Below, piece by piece: positions 24,456-35,410 of a DNA stretch of 64,000 bases (the first letter of the stretch is position 1; each line of letters starts with the position of its first letter). The notes beneath the pieces were generated by a model that saw only the letters and a program-made list of their open reading frames with translations, had not been told where the DNA came from and made no database searches. Origin of the DNA: Prostheceraeus crozeri (lineage: Eukaryota > Platyhelminthes > Polycladida > Euryleptidae); contig CAJQUW010005337.1 of NCBI GenBank assembly GCA_907163375.1, positions 27,366-91,365 of the forward strand. The letters are read 5' to 3'. Both the position numbers and the translations under genes were made by a program.

Positions 24456-24579
24456 ATATAATAATACGTCACTGATAGACAAATTATCACTATAAATAAA
24501 AACAAGTCAAGTATAAACAATCTAGCTCACTGAAATCTGTCCATAAAAACAATCCGATAAAAAATTCTTCTTTGGCAAA

Positions 24580-24960
24580 AACAATTCTTTAAATAGTCTA
24601 AAAAATTACGTTCATGATTCTTCATCATCACTAGCACTATCGTGCTCATATGATTGGAAGTATCGCTGGGATGAGCTTGATTTCCCTGTTGTTCTGTTGA
24701 CATTTCCAGACAGTGCAATACCTTATAACATGGGAATTAATGTATTTGCCGGCCAGGTTTTACGTTATTGTCGCATCTGCTCGCATCTTGAAGATCTAAT
24801 TAAACGAATTAATATGACACTTTTAGTGATGAGCAGCAGAGGATATTGTAAGTCTAAAATGAAGGCATGTACTGAGAAAATCTTAACCGGTCATAACAAT
24901 TTTCTAGTCAAGTTTGGATATTTCTCAGCCAGGCAGCTGACATCGCAGTGCGCATTTTAA
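24580..24960 (+). mobile_element. Penelope-like element, 3' end of the reverse transcriptase
   Basis: Open from about 24588: DWKYRWDELDFPVVLLTFPD, then IPYNMGINVFAGQVLRYCRI and CSHLEDLIKRINMTLLVMS. This matches the conserved C-terminal block of Penelope-like reverse transcriptases (FPxxxSNIPxxxxYNVFxGQLIRYxRxCS). It has the same strand and same type as the 5' part at 16554-17930. The pair therefore looks like one element whose middle is missing and whose place is taken by the satellite. The stop at 24958-24960 would be the natural end of the ORF. Confidence 0.75.
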
Positions 24961-26600
24961 ACAATAAATTGACACTGTTTGTTTGTTTTCTTAGCATTTT
25001 TTTTTACTATCAGTATTACATATTATTACACATGTCATTACTGTATTGATTTTAGAATGTGGTTAGCGTTCAGGTAGAGGGGCCGAAACGCGACCAGGCG
25101 GGTACCTGCTGACGACTGGCTGTTATTCTATTTGTTTTAACGTTGTTTTTAATCGCTAACTGCCCTAGTCTGATGAATGGACTGTGTCAGTTACTGGTCT
25201 CCATGGGGTTGACATGGTGATTACTAAGTGTCTATTTATATATAAGTTCCTGATCAATCGAGCCTGAAACTTTGTCCAAGGAGATCACTTGTTAAGCGGC
25301 CTTGCACGATCTCGTACACTTAAGGGTGAAGTCCAGCCTGTATAGCGCTATGTTATGGACCCCCGGGAAGGTCCGCCGGCACGCAATCAGATCGGTCAAG
25401 TCTTTGTGCTTAAAGACCTTCATGCATTCATGCATTTGTCGAGGATCACAAGTCAAAGGACCATTAGGGGTAAGGTCCAGCCCCGCTTTAGAAGCGCTGA
25501 TTGGAAAATGGACTAGTGGGAAGGTCCTCCACACCGATCTCGTCAAGTTTGGCTCTAAAATGTAGTCCTAGGATAGTCAAAAGTTTGACGCGCCTCGAAC
25601 GTTTAATGTCTGCCGGTGGGAACGCACCACCTGTCCTCTTAAGGGCAAACCTTAAGTCTTATTAAATATAAGTTTATTAAAATTATGAAACATGTAGACG
25701 TCGTTATGGGAATGTCCCAGCTTGAAATGAAATACAATATGTGTTCACGAATTAGTGTTACTTTTCTTCGACACATTTTCGCATGCAAGATTGTGAGTTC
25801 TCTTTATCCGAAATTTCTATTTACGATATGCTACAACGTAGAGTAGGATTTAGAGCTTAGCAAACGCGTATTGATTTTCGTACATGGTAATTACTAAAGG
25901 TCACTGATTTTCCAATAAGTTTCAAATGACATTCAAGTCGCAGTTCTATGATTGTTGCCTCCAGATAGATAGTTACAATTGCACTGGAGACCTTGCACGA
26001 GTTGAGCAAATAACTGAGCTTTTCTCGAACATGCGCACACCCAGGTTGCATCACACATTATGGACTGTAATTCCCTCACCAGAAGTTTTTGACCCTGATG
26101 TCATCAGCTAAAATGAACTACTTTTTCAATAGTTCCACGAAGCGGTATCATGGAAACAGCTTCACACTAGGATGAAGCTTTGAAGTCATTACTCTCCGAC
26201 GAGAGGCCTAGACGGCACGGATATTGTCATACTTCACCGCAGTGTTGTGACGCATGTAGTCCGTGTGCCTATCCTGTCGACTTCTAAGAAACACTTCCGA
26301 GCCTCAGCTAAAAGATCGCTAGGTCAAGAACGTATCCCCGTTGTGATGAGGATCACATGAAGTGCATGTAAGTACATGAAGATCATGCTGGTGAGCCGAG
26401 CTGCCATCATTTCTGTATTATATATTTTTGCACTATATTCAAAAAGACGAACAAGATCTTACAGTTGTGCCAGCACTAACGGACACAAAAAATTAGAGCA
26501 AATTTTGGCGCTCGCAAAATATTCAACGTGTTTTCCAACATAGGAATAGAATATTATAAAATGAAAGAAATGACATTTAGACTTAATGGCTTAAATTCTC
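24961..26600. other. Penelope-like 3' flank and non-coding sequence
   Basis: It starts with the likely 3' UTR of the Penelope-like element, including a GGCCGAAACGC string at about 25080-25092. Two diverged direct repeats follow (about 25320-25405 and 25460-25555; shared GGTCCAGC, AGCGCT, GATC-CGTCAAGT). No gene was recognised in the rest. Confidence 0.45.
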
Positions 26601-26621
26601 TGAAGCAGTAATAGAACTTAC

Positions 26622-26969
26622 CATTGTTCTTGTTGGCATTTGAAACAACTACACAGTTCTTCTCATTTGGTATAACTGGAAAGAGGTCATCATCATCAGA
26701 CAAGCGAACATCCCTTGCATTCTCCACTTTACGGCCATGATTACATCCATCAACGTCAGAAAAGCCGTTTCCAACCCAGAAGACTTTGGTTTCTCCGACA
26801 ACTGCAATCTGCCTTTTAAGTATAATTTCCTCTGGATTTTTATCCATCTTTGTCGATATGAGTTTTCTCAACTCTCCAACTGTTGGATGTTCCGATAATT
26901 TTCCAGTGATGTTAAAATTGTCTCCATTATTATAATCTCTACACAGGTTCCCAATACCAATAGTTGTTG
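26622..26969 (-). CDS. Host exon, copy 2 of the duplicated 348-bp domain exon
   Basis: The acceptor (ttatttgcag) at 26970 and a consensus donor (gtaagttc) starting at 26621 bound a 348-bp exon, phase 1 at both ends, the same as copy 1. The product aligns with copy 1 along its whole length: LSEHPTVGELRKLISTKMDK, NPEEIILKRQIAVVGETKVF, WVGNGFSDVDG, FPVIPNEKNCVVVSNANKNN. The K-M-x-K-x-P-E-E, WVGNGF-x-DV-x-G and NC-(I/V)-(I/V)-VSNA blocks are the most conserved. No known domain was recognised with certainty; the first third resembles a ubiquitin-like fold. Substitutions between copies keep the frame open and hydrophobic positions alike, suggesting purifying selection. Confidence 0.65.
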
Positions 26970-27130
26970 CTGCAAATAATATAACTCAGTCATCTTCAAA
27001 GCTATCTCACCCTCAAAACTCCTGTGTGCCTGTACCGCACTTGTGACATGCATCTTAAGTACCGGCAATTTGTATACTGGCAGGTTGCCTGGCTCCAGGA
27101 GAATATCTGGGTGACTACATGGAAGGCATC

Positions 27131-27172
27131 TACACTGTAAATTGTGAATACGAATATTACATACAAACATAA
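27131..27172 (+). repeat. Solo end of the TACACTGTAAAT MITE family
   Basis: CTACACTGTAAATTGTGAAT followed by ACGAATATTACATACAAAC matches the left end of the MITE at 39987 (CTACACTGTAAATCGCTGGA and on). No partner end was found nearby. Confidence 0.5.
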
Positions 27173-27294
27173 GTAGTGAAAAAGTGCGCGGTTATAGGAC
27201 AATAGGGGGTAGCTCTGTAAAATTTGCCTATGTTGCACTGGACAAGCATGGTTCGGAACGGCTCGTTTTGCTTCGAAAATAACTTACAAAAATT

Positions 27295-27556
27295 TCCGAG
27301 TCGAGGGGAGGGGTTATTTTTTCAGAAAAATGTTTTCCAAATGTTTGCCAGTGATTTCAAAATTTTCCACCTTGTGTGGTAAAATTACTTTTCGCCTGTT
27401 CGTGAAAAAAATTTCGCCTGTCCGGAAACCGCGGACGATGCTCATCGGACGACACTATCATCGGACTCACATGTTTTCCAAGTGTTTCCCAGAGTTTCAT
27501 GTGACCGATAATCCCGCACGATTCTCATTGGAAGATGCGCTTTTCCTTTTCTGAAG
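27295..27556 (+). repeat. Left inverted repeat flanking the virus-like fossil
   Basis: It begins TCCGAGTCGAGGGGAGGGGT and contains GAAAAATGTTTTCCAAATG, CACCTTGTGTGGTAAAAT and CACGATTCTCATTGGAAGAT. The same blocks occur in the same order on the minus strand at 36440-36253. The left copy carries an extra internal stretch of about 100 bp. It may be a terminal inverted repeat or a 5'-decayed SINE. Confidence 0.7.
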
Positions 27557-28257
27557 GGAATAGAAGAAGCGTTATATCTTCTTTTGTTTCATTCTTATAC
27601 CAGCTCCTCTGTCTGTTTTTCCAGTTAACTTATTTAGTTTAAAGTCAGAATTACGAGTATGGGGGGTGAAAAATTCTTTTTCATTAAATATATGAAATTC
27701 TTCATTTTTGATTGGAAAGAAGCTAGAATTTTTTCTGAATAAACGTTTTTTCACGCAATTTCAGATGGGAAATTACTTTCAATGAAATACGTTTTTGTGT
27801 CATCTCGTCTGCAATTGAACATTCGTTTTCAATGCTGTTGACAAGTTATTAATTATTCTAATTTCCCGATCATCTTTTCACTCTCGTTGCGGGCATGAAT
27901 TTGTCTCTGTAATTGCTTAACTTCTTTGAAGGTCACGCTGGGCCAGGGAAGCAGCAAAATGCCTGTGTGACATCGCGGTCAACGGATATCAGTGGTCTTA
28001 TGTCTATGTGCAAATATGTCTGTGTGTCAGTAGTTATGTCTGTGTGATAATAGTCACTTCTATGAATGCCGGCTCTATTTCTCCGTCTATCAGCGAGCAC
28101 CGGGTTACTTGCTGCCCAATTTGAACTCTACATTCGGATGCCATGCGGGAAATTGTGATTTAAGGTAACGTGAATCCAACTGTCAACGGTCTTCCACCAC
28201 ATCTACTTTTTCTTTTGCCGCCTTGGCGCCCGTTTGACCCCAATGAAGCAGCAGTAA

Positions 28258-28990
28258 TTGAAACAGTGCAGTATTCAACAGCTTTTTAATAATACGCCGT
28301 TTTCCTCGAGGAGGGACAGCTCCTCAGTTGCTACGCTAGGGACTTGTGAAGAAAACCTATCCGCGGGACGGGGTCGGGTAAACCAGCCAGCCAGCCGTTT
28401 TCCTCGTGCTTTTCTTCACCCTCCACAAACGCCGTTGGACTCAGCTTTTTCGTTATCAATTGACAATGGTGTGGCTGTGGTTGATGGAAGCCAGCTACAG
28501 TGAGCATTGCTGATAGCAGCAGTGAACAAGAAACGATTATACCTGATGATGATGACGAGTCATTGAGACCTAGTGGTAGTTGGGTGGTGATTCCGTTTAC
28601 ACCAGTGGGCGATTCATTTTGTTTCCTCTGCTGCTTCCGAGACTATTCTTCGCATCTCGGACTCCACAGAGAGTGTTGATATACCAGTGGGACTGGTGGA
28701 GAAGGAGGCATGGCAGGAACATCAAGTGGATTTGGATGCTGAGGAAGAGGAGGAGGAGGTTAGGCCAGCTAAAATACAGCGTCTAGAGTCCGGAGAAGAG
28801 GGGGAGGATGGCTGTTTTGATCCCGCAGTGATAGATTCTACTTCAAGGTGTGTGAAATACTGTATGTATACTGTGAAATACACTGTCGGTAGAAGTCGTC
28901 TCATTGAGCATGATCTCATGCATACAGATCCACATGTAAATTCGCGGATGAATATGACGCCTCATTCCGTTTGATTAGATGCGCCTTACA
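28258..28990 (+). pseudogene. Virus-like fossil: region upstream of the polymerase remnant
   Basis: Open pieces with Ser-rich and acidic composition (AEEEEEEVRP, GEEGEDGCFD). Similar low-complexity leaders precede polymerases in related elements, but no domain was recognised. It is probably part of the same fossil. Confidence 0.3.
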
Positions 28991-29025
28991 GAGTCTTAGT
29001 AAAGGATCATGGCATTTACAATAGT

Positions 29026-30350
29026 TTGAGTTCACCACCAACTGAACATTCACAGTGGCTCCACTCACAGCGTACGTTACTAGAAACGGTATTTTCTGTA
29101 TTGGAATATAGGCACATAGTGAAGGCCAGATTGGTGCTTATGTGTAGGTACAGGCGAACGAATTTGGTTGGGGAGGATGAGGAGGAGACGCCAGTTGAAG
29201 ATAGGTACCTTCCATTGTCTTTTTGGTCCATAGCGCCATCTAATTCAACTTCATTTCTATCATGGCATGAGGAGCATATTCGGTCAATTTTGCTCAAGCT
29301 AGAAACATTGAATGGACGCGGCAGCGCTCTGGATCTTGATGGGGTCGTCTATTTACTTATTCGCACACTGCGAACACATTTGGCAGTGGAGACGGGTAGA
29401 GCGTTTATGAAATTAAGGCCCGAGTTAGCGCATGTGAAATGCCTCATCAATGTTAGCTCTAACAGCTCCTGCTTCAAATATGCAGTACTGGCTGCCTTGC
29501 ACCATAAAGGTGGATGGTGCTTTAAATTGGAAAACGAGTTAGATTTTTCCACATTGGGTAACTGCTCGGCAGTGGAGGTGTGTGACATACCACACTTTGA
29601 ACGACGTACTACGATCAAAGTGAATGTCCACTTATTTGACCGGAAACTACAAGGACCTATTCACTGCTCACGGGAAACAGATATGGGGCGTGTTGCAAAT
29701 GTATTGCGCTTTAACAACTCCAGCAAATGGTATTACTGTGCAATAATGAATCTGCATGCTCTGTACGGTCATAATCATACGTATAGTGTGTGTGACAGAT
29801 GTTGCCGCTCGTTTAGGGTCAAGGAGCATTTTGACATACATTACGCTTGGTGCTTGTGAGGAAAACCGCAGGTGGAGCTCATGCCGGAAAGACGGAACTA
29901 TAAATATGAAGTAACCGGCTGTGAATCGCGGTCACTACGCACTATTTATGCAGATATGTTTGACATTGCAGATATGCATATCATTGACATCACTCTCAAG
30001 GTGCATCATCCGGCCGCTGTGGCGTGCCGGCAAGTTTGGCATTCATTCTATAACAGTAGGAACAAGAATGAAGCTGTAGAATTATGGCAAGGCGGCAATT
30101 GTATGATAGACTTTTGCAGAGTTAAGATCAGTTGGCGAAGGAACACTATAGTGACCTCATAGAAATGACCCGGCAAAAGATACGGATGCGGCCAGAAGTT
30201 GAGATTTTATTAAGGACTAGCACGCACTGCGCCAAATGCAACCGTCTCTTTGCATGAATAGCCGCGTCCCGCTGAGTTCCTCATCATTGTCACTTAACAG
30301 GCGCATACCGCCAAGCGCTTTGCCCAGACTGTAATTTCATTTTTGGTTGC
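29026..30350 (+). pseudogene. Virus-like fossil: type-B DNA polymerase N-terminal region
   Basis: The remnant carries CFKYAVLAALHHKG, matching the CFxWxVLAALH block of Polinton/adintovirus-type polymerases, preceded by the acidic/hydrophobic segment usual before it. A C2HC-type motif follows (CDRCCRSFRVKEHFDIHYAWC region, 29790-29855). Further on come HCAKC and HCHLTGAYR with CPDCN, the HNH-like insertion seen in viral and plasmid PolB proteins. The exonuclease and polymerase catalytic parts were not found. Protein-primed PolB replicates the genomes of these elements. It is a broken fossil. Confidence 0.55.
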
Positions 30351-30359
30351 TCCATCGGA

Positions 30360-30698
30360 GGATGACTGTTTCAGTAGTGTTTCATATGCTCCTCATATTT
30401 CCTCGCTCCGGTATATCTCTAAACCAAAAGCTATTGGTTGGTGCCGGTGTTATTGACGACGACTATACTGGAACGCTGGGCGTCTTGTTATTCAACTGTG
30501 CGTGGCAAGGAGACCTACATTGTCAACATTGATGACCGAATTGCCCACCTCATTTGTGAGCGCTACGAACATATGATTGTGGCAAAGAAGGTCATGATGA
30601 CTGTGTCAGTTGACGCTGAAACTGAGGAACTTGATGATATTGTAATAATGAGCCATGCGAAGCGTGGTGAAATGGGTTTTGGTTCAACTGAGGTGTAA
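30360..30698 (+). pseudogene. Virus-like fossil: dUTPase
   Basis: Characteristic trimeric dUTPase motifs are visible in order: PRSGISL (motif 2 region), GAGVIDDDYTGTLGVLLFN (motif 3, with the substrate-binding Asp and Tyr), DDRIAHLICERY (motif 4) and AKRGEMGFGSTE (motif 5). dUTPases hydrolyse dUTP and are common accessory genes of large DNA viruses and of some PolB-bearing elements. It follows directly on the polymerase remnant on the same strand. It is a broken fossil. Confidence 0.75.
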
Positions 30699-30756
30699 AT
30701 AATAGCTGTTTTTATATTTTTCCGGTTTATTAGCACCTGGAAAGCTAAGTTTCCGG

Positions 30757-31017
30757 GTGTTAGTTTTATGTGCCTATTTAAAAATGAGTTTCTATCACGT
30801 ATTGCCCAGCAATGCAGCGCCGGAATCCCATCCAAACAATTGCGCCTCCTCCTACAGTACACCACTGAATCTGCCTTATCAGCTGTCTAGTGATTGGGAG
30901 GTGGCGGTAACGAATATAATCCACCAAAGGTGCATCTATACCTTCACGCCAGAAGATTCCATCACTGTGGTTGAGTCTCAGCCTCCTTCAGAAGTTCTAC
31001 TTGAAAGACTTTCGTAA
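30757..31017 (+). pseudogene. Virus-like fossil: small virion-type protein
   Basis: The segment MSFYHVLPSNAAPESHPNN followed by SSYSTPLNLPY and DWEVAVTNI resembles the N-terminus of a protein family recurring in Polinton-like insertions of invertebrates (pattern FYVxLPSN, PxNxxxxxxxxL, WEVxLxEI). Its role is presumably structural. The identification rests on recalled pattern similarity and is tentative. Confidence 0.4.
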
Positions 31018-31335
31018 CTATTTCCCCGTGAGCCACTCACCAGACTACCGACAGCGCTAGCAATCACGGGCAGTATAACGGAAATGAAGCCGCGCTTTTG
31101 TCTCAACAGACGTCGCTGACCGACCACACTCAAGCCCGGTTTCACTGGTGACTTTCTGGTGAGCAAACACCTTCCGCCTTGCCTGCGGCGAGAGCGTTTT
31201 ACGTTGGTGAAGCTGGCGCACTGATGACACGGCTGTTCGAATGAATACGTCTTTAGCACTGCCCACTGTTTCACGTTGCCCGCGGGTGTCATTCGGCGCA
31301 GTCGCTAAAGCTTTCAAAAAGGTCGCATCGCTCAC
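30978..31335 (-). pseudogene. Virus-like fossil: basic core/minor capsid-like protein
   Basis: The minus-strand segment has a helical start (TFLKALATAPNDTRGQ), a strongly basic middle (LSPQARRKVFAHQK, RRLLRQKRG) and a hydrophobic glycine-containing end (GFISVILPVIASAVGSLVSG). That layout is like the small basic proteins ending in a GGFLP-type hydrophobic tail found in Polinton/adintovirus-type elements. It is broken, and assignment is tentative. Confidence 0.35.
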
Positions 31336-31859
31336 ACCACGACAGCGTTTTACACTCTTTTGGGCGTGGCATTGAGATCATCAAACATGATACATTGATG
31401 CTGGATAGCGTAAACTATTAGGCTGCCATTTCCAGGCAAGCACTATCCATAACACTACACTTCATACAAACACGAAAACCATCCCCATAACGAAACATAT
31501 AATCACACCCTCTGCATAAGGCTCAGCAACTATGCCCGGGGCGGGCTTAATATTTGTTACAGTACTTTGTTTGGTTCATACCAGTGAGTAAGCATTCCTC
31601 CGGTCCGTCACACAAAGTCGATGCAGTCAGCGAGAGCCTCAGCAAACGAGGCAGCCACTGATAATCTGCATAGCAACTGAGTAACAAGGAAATGAAGTCA
31701 TTCGTACTATTATAGTCTAAAAGACTGAATAGAATAGTTGGATAGGGCAGGGAAGACACTGACGTAAATATGAGAAAGTTTTGGAAATAGAGCCGGCTGC
31801 TGCTGTCGACGAGGTGGGCTAAGAGGCTGTGCAGTCTATGAAAAGGAAAATACCAGTAC

Positions 31860-32401
31860 CGCAGACAATGTCGCCGAATGAGAGCCCGCCAAAGGTAACC
31901 ACATTGCTCCCATCCCTCATTACAACCACTGGGTTCGGCGCTTCAGACACTGATCTGGATATGTATGTGTTTGATTTGACTTAACCGAAGGGAGCTACCG
32001 CGTGCATGAAATTCGGCTATACGACTGGCTATTTTCGTCATATGACGATCGTAAAAGTCTTGGGCAACCAGTTGGTGCACCACATCCCAGCCATAGGACC
32101 CATGATGATAGGTCTCCACGACCATCACCTCATCTCCACCTGTAAGCCGTTCGTAATCACATTAGGCAACCAAGCGCGCCTTGATGCGGTAACCAAGATA
32201 TTGAACACATCATTGATGGAAACGAGCGGAAGTCTTCCTGTTGATCTCGTCCATAATTGTTTGGAAATCAGGAAAATTGATAACATAGTTTACCACCACC
32301 GCACAGACAGCACTCTTGTGCGCAGTAAGCTGACATTGATTACTTTCATCAGTTGCACTAAACAGTACCTTTGGAGCTGACCGCCGCTTACTCATCATCA
32401 T
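31860..32401 (-). pseudogene. Virus-like fossil: unidentified minus-strand gene remnant
   Basis: Open pieces on the minus strand start MMMSKRRSAPKVLFSATDES and continue with FYDRHMTKIASRIAEFHARG and LRLSQIKHIHIQISVS. No family was recognised with confidence. It lies divergently to the kinase remnant. An AT-rich TATA-like tract (32479-32515) sits between the two. Confidence 0.3.
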
Positions 32402-32478
32402 GGAAAATATACGTGTGTTCTAGAAAACATCACTCAGCATGATGTATTTATATTAGCGTAGTTGCAGGCGAGCGCGCA

Positions 32479-32515
32479 TGTATATATACGAGTATATATA
32501 TATTTATATATATAG
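32479..32515. repeat. (TA)n tract in the intergenic space of the fossil
   Basis: TATATATA-rich run (CGAGTATATATATATTTATA). It lies about 55 bases upstream of the kinase start region and could have served as a TATA element, or be a simple repeat. Confidence 0.6.
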
Positions 32516-32568
32516 CAGTGCATCACCGCAGGACAGTCATTCACAGTGCACGTTCCCTCCTAACAACA

Positions 32569-33214
32569 TGGCTCTTTTATCAATTAAATTGAAGGATACA
32601 TAGGTGCGGGAAAGACCACCCTGATTGCGCGTCTCCAGGCAGCTGCGGATACAAAGCCCGTGTTACAGACGCTAAATTTTAGCTTCGATCCTGTTCGTGA
32701 TTGGACTAATGTTCACGGCTCAGACATGCTCAGTTTGAACTATACTACCTCCCGTTGGGCATTCATATTCAATCTACATGTTTTGAATACACTACGACGC
32801 CTTGCAAAACAAAGTACTAACGCACGCGGCAACATCTACGAACAGTCTGTTGGAGCAACCCGGAAGATATTTGTGCAACGCTCGTATAAGTGGAGCTTTC
32901 TGACTGATGCCGAGCACGCCATCTTAAAGAAAATAGCGCCTTGTTGCACATTCTATCATCCGAATCCAGCTGATTATTACATCTATCTGAGAGCAGCAGC
33001 ACCACGCGCATGCCACAAGCGTGTCCTGCAGTGGAAGTCTGCACATGAGGTGCAATCAAATGAATTTACTTTAGAATGGATTGAGTCCTTACATGACCTA
33101 CATGAGACCTGGCTGGCCACCAATGACTTTTCTTGCATCATTGACGGAAACAAAGATCTGGACCACGTTGTGGAGACTGCAACAGACTTGATTGAAACCC
33201 TTGTTAATGAATAA
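32569..33214 (+). pseudogene. Virus-like fossil: deoxynucleoside kinase
   Basis: A P-loop (GAGKTTLIARLQ) is followed by the deoxynucleoside kinase landmarks: DWTNVHGSDMLSLNY (W-x-N family block), SRWAFIFNLHVL, YEQSVGATRKIFVQRS (the E-R-S-x-x-x-x-R-x-x-F block, with Gln in place of Arg), and a C-terminal LEWIESLHDLHETWL. It is thymidine/deoxycytidine kinase-like, phosphorylating deoxynucleosides for DNA synthesis. Together with the dUTPase it indicates a nucleotide-supply module. It is a broken fossil. Confidence 0.75.
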
Positions 33215-33651
33215 AAAGACTAGTGTGTTTGTGGCTCTAAAAGAAATATAACTCATTCTTTTGCATCTCCGCTACGACTTTTCAAGTTATAAAGTTGACC
33301 CCGGAAAGGGCATGCTTGGTTTGCTGGCGAAAAGCAAATTTTCTTCTAAGTTATTTAACATCATGAAGACCGGTACATAGTTTACGCACTCGAGAAATTT
33401 CCTAGGCTAGTTCCCGTGGAAAATGAATATACGGTCATGAAAGTTAACTATCATCCATGCGAAATAAAACTTTTTCACTGTCACCAACCAGTTTCGGTTT
33501 CCTAGTTAAACTAGAAAGAAAAATAACAAATTTTAATTATCATCCAAATACATTGCCAGAAATTATCATTCCTCTCTTATGTAGAACTCATGTTATATTT
33601 TGCAATGCTAAATGATAGCTCTATTGAATACCATTGAACATAGATATAGAA

Positions 33652-33703
33652 ATCGTTTACCATTACCAGTAATGGCTAACGGGAGATAGTAATGGTAAAC
33701 GAT
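33652..33703. promoter_or_regulatory. Perfect 15-bp inverted repeat between convergent genes
   Basis: ATCGTTTACCATTAC (33652-33666) and GTAATGGTAAACGAT (33689-33703) are exact reverse complements around a 22-base loop. They lie between the 3' ends of the kinase (+) and recombinase (-) remnants. It could be a hairpin terminator-like element or a recombinase binding site. Confidence 0.6.
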
Positions 33704-33806
33704 GTCTAAATATACAGTAAACAACACAATTAAATTACTTTATGTTAGGCTAAACCTAAACAATGAAATAAAAAACCAACAATAAAGGTGAGTGGAATCT
33801 GTCTGT

Positions 33807-35112
33807 TCAATTAAAGTAACAATTGTTGAATACACAATTACTGAACTGCAGATTAACGACTTTTTCCTTTGCAGAATTTTTCTTTTCGAAGTTGATAACT
33901 TCATTGAGAAGCCATTGGTCTGAGACTTCATCTCCAAAATTGTCGGAAATATCCAAGTTCTGATAACTCGAACTGGATGGTGCCAATCCAAGTTCCTTGC
34001 TTATATCAAGAGACATTTCTTCCTTTCTGGAATCTTTGATTCTCTTATAAATGCCCAAAGATGATGTTGATTGGTGACCGGACACCACCTTGATATCATT
34101 TTTATCATGATTTTCACCAAGTATTGCACAGGTGTCACCCTCAATGAATGGTTGGTATATGCATCAAATAATTGACAAAATTGACTGAAAAGCGTTGATG
34201 CCGATCTCTTTGTTGTCAAACCAACACACATCATCACTTCTATATGAGATTCTTGGCCGCAGCTACAAAAAGATATTTTTATCGTTAAGCTTACTTAAAT
34301 AAGCTTCTATTACATTCACAGGACATTTGGTGCTCCCTGTCTCATTCATATATGCGTCTATTATTTCCTCTTTCTGTATTATTTTCACGGCGACACTTCG
34401 TCAGTTCATCTTTTTTAAGTGAAGCAAATCTTTTGCCAGATTGATCTTTTTGTATGACAATATTGGATTTCTGCACACTGTCAAAATTTTCACACCCTCT
34501 CCTTGCAAAAAATATCCCAATTAATAAGAAAACCATCCATTGTAGTTGTTGAGGAACAAAACAGTCTAACGCTTCGGTAATTTTTTTCAGATCATCGATT
34601 GGTATTTCTTTGTAGTGTACAGTATTTCCAAATCCCTCCATTTTTACCTTCTTTAAAAGACATGAAAATATTTCAATTGATTTTGGAAATGTTCTTGAAT
34701 CGTTTACTGTATCGATCCTGCTTTCTCCATAAATTCTCTTAAAATAACGATTGAGACCCTGTCGTATGGTGAGATATGTATTTCTCTTGTAATATTCATC
34801 GCCTTTTCGTAATGAGGAAAAAAAAGTACATCATCTAACTCAGGTAGCCCAAGTTCTTCCAAAGTAAGTGATGGACTTTGCAACCCCAGATATTCACGTA
34901 AAGCATTTACAGCAGAATTCTCGGCATATACGGTTTTCTTTGAAACTTTTATTGACAATAAATCTCCTTTTTGAGTATTTGTGTCCACCAGGAACCGATG
35001 TTTGTTTGCCATCATGAAAAGAAGTTTTGCAAATATCAACTGTGAAGGTATTAACTTTTCTATGGCAGCTATCCAGAATCAAATTTGAAAATCCAAAAAC
35101 AATCATTTCCAT
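33807..35112 (-). pseudogene. Virus-like fossil region: tyrosine recombinase (Crypton/DUF3504-like)
   Basis: Minus-strand pieces match a eukaryotic tyrosine recombinase: NALREYLGL followed by LTLEELGLPELDD (N-terminal core-binding type), FFARRGCENFDSVQK (the catalytic R region), a TNHSLRVTPVQYL block (H-x-x-R), and VSGHQSTSSLGIYKRI (G-H plus catalytic Tyr). This pattern is that of the Crypton-related recombinases found in animals. Such enzymes cut and rejoin DNA by a covalent Tyr intermediate. It is broken. It lies inside the inverted repeats of the virus-like fossil, so it may have been its integrase, or a separate Crypton insertion. Confidence 0.65.
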
Positions 35113-35410
35113 GTTAGGGCATATTTTTCTAGCTGGATATCAGGGCCTTTTAGGCAGATCCAAATAATAGTCCATAGATGACTTTGTGGTGTTAATGCAT
35201 AGAAATAAACAGTGAAGTCACTTTCTATTGAGCTTTCAATAATAGCCATATATCTATTCGATTCATACTCCATTTCAAAGATATCATACTCGGCTGCGCT
35301 TCGTGCTATATTTTGAGATGTCGTATGAATCTCACAGCTATATGGCTATAATATGAAATGTTTTGCCCGTTAGTAGACATGATGGGGCCGTGATTGTTCC
35401 GCCCGTTCAA

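Noticed and set aside
25292-25565. Overlapping 84-87 codon ORFs on both strands
   Set aside because: They lie in the diverged direct repeats; no domain, splice sites or codon signal.
26554-26621. Extension of the 105-codon ORF past the exon
   Set aside because: A consensus donor (gtaagt) ends the conserved region at 26622, and the extra residues are not shared with copy 1.
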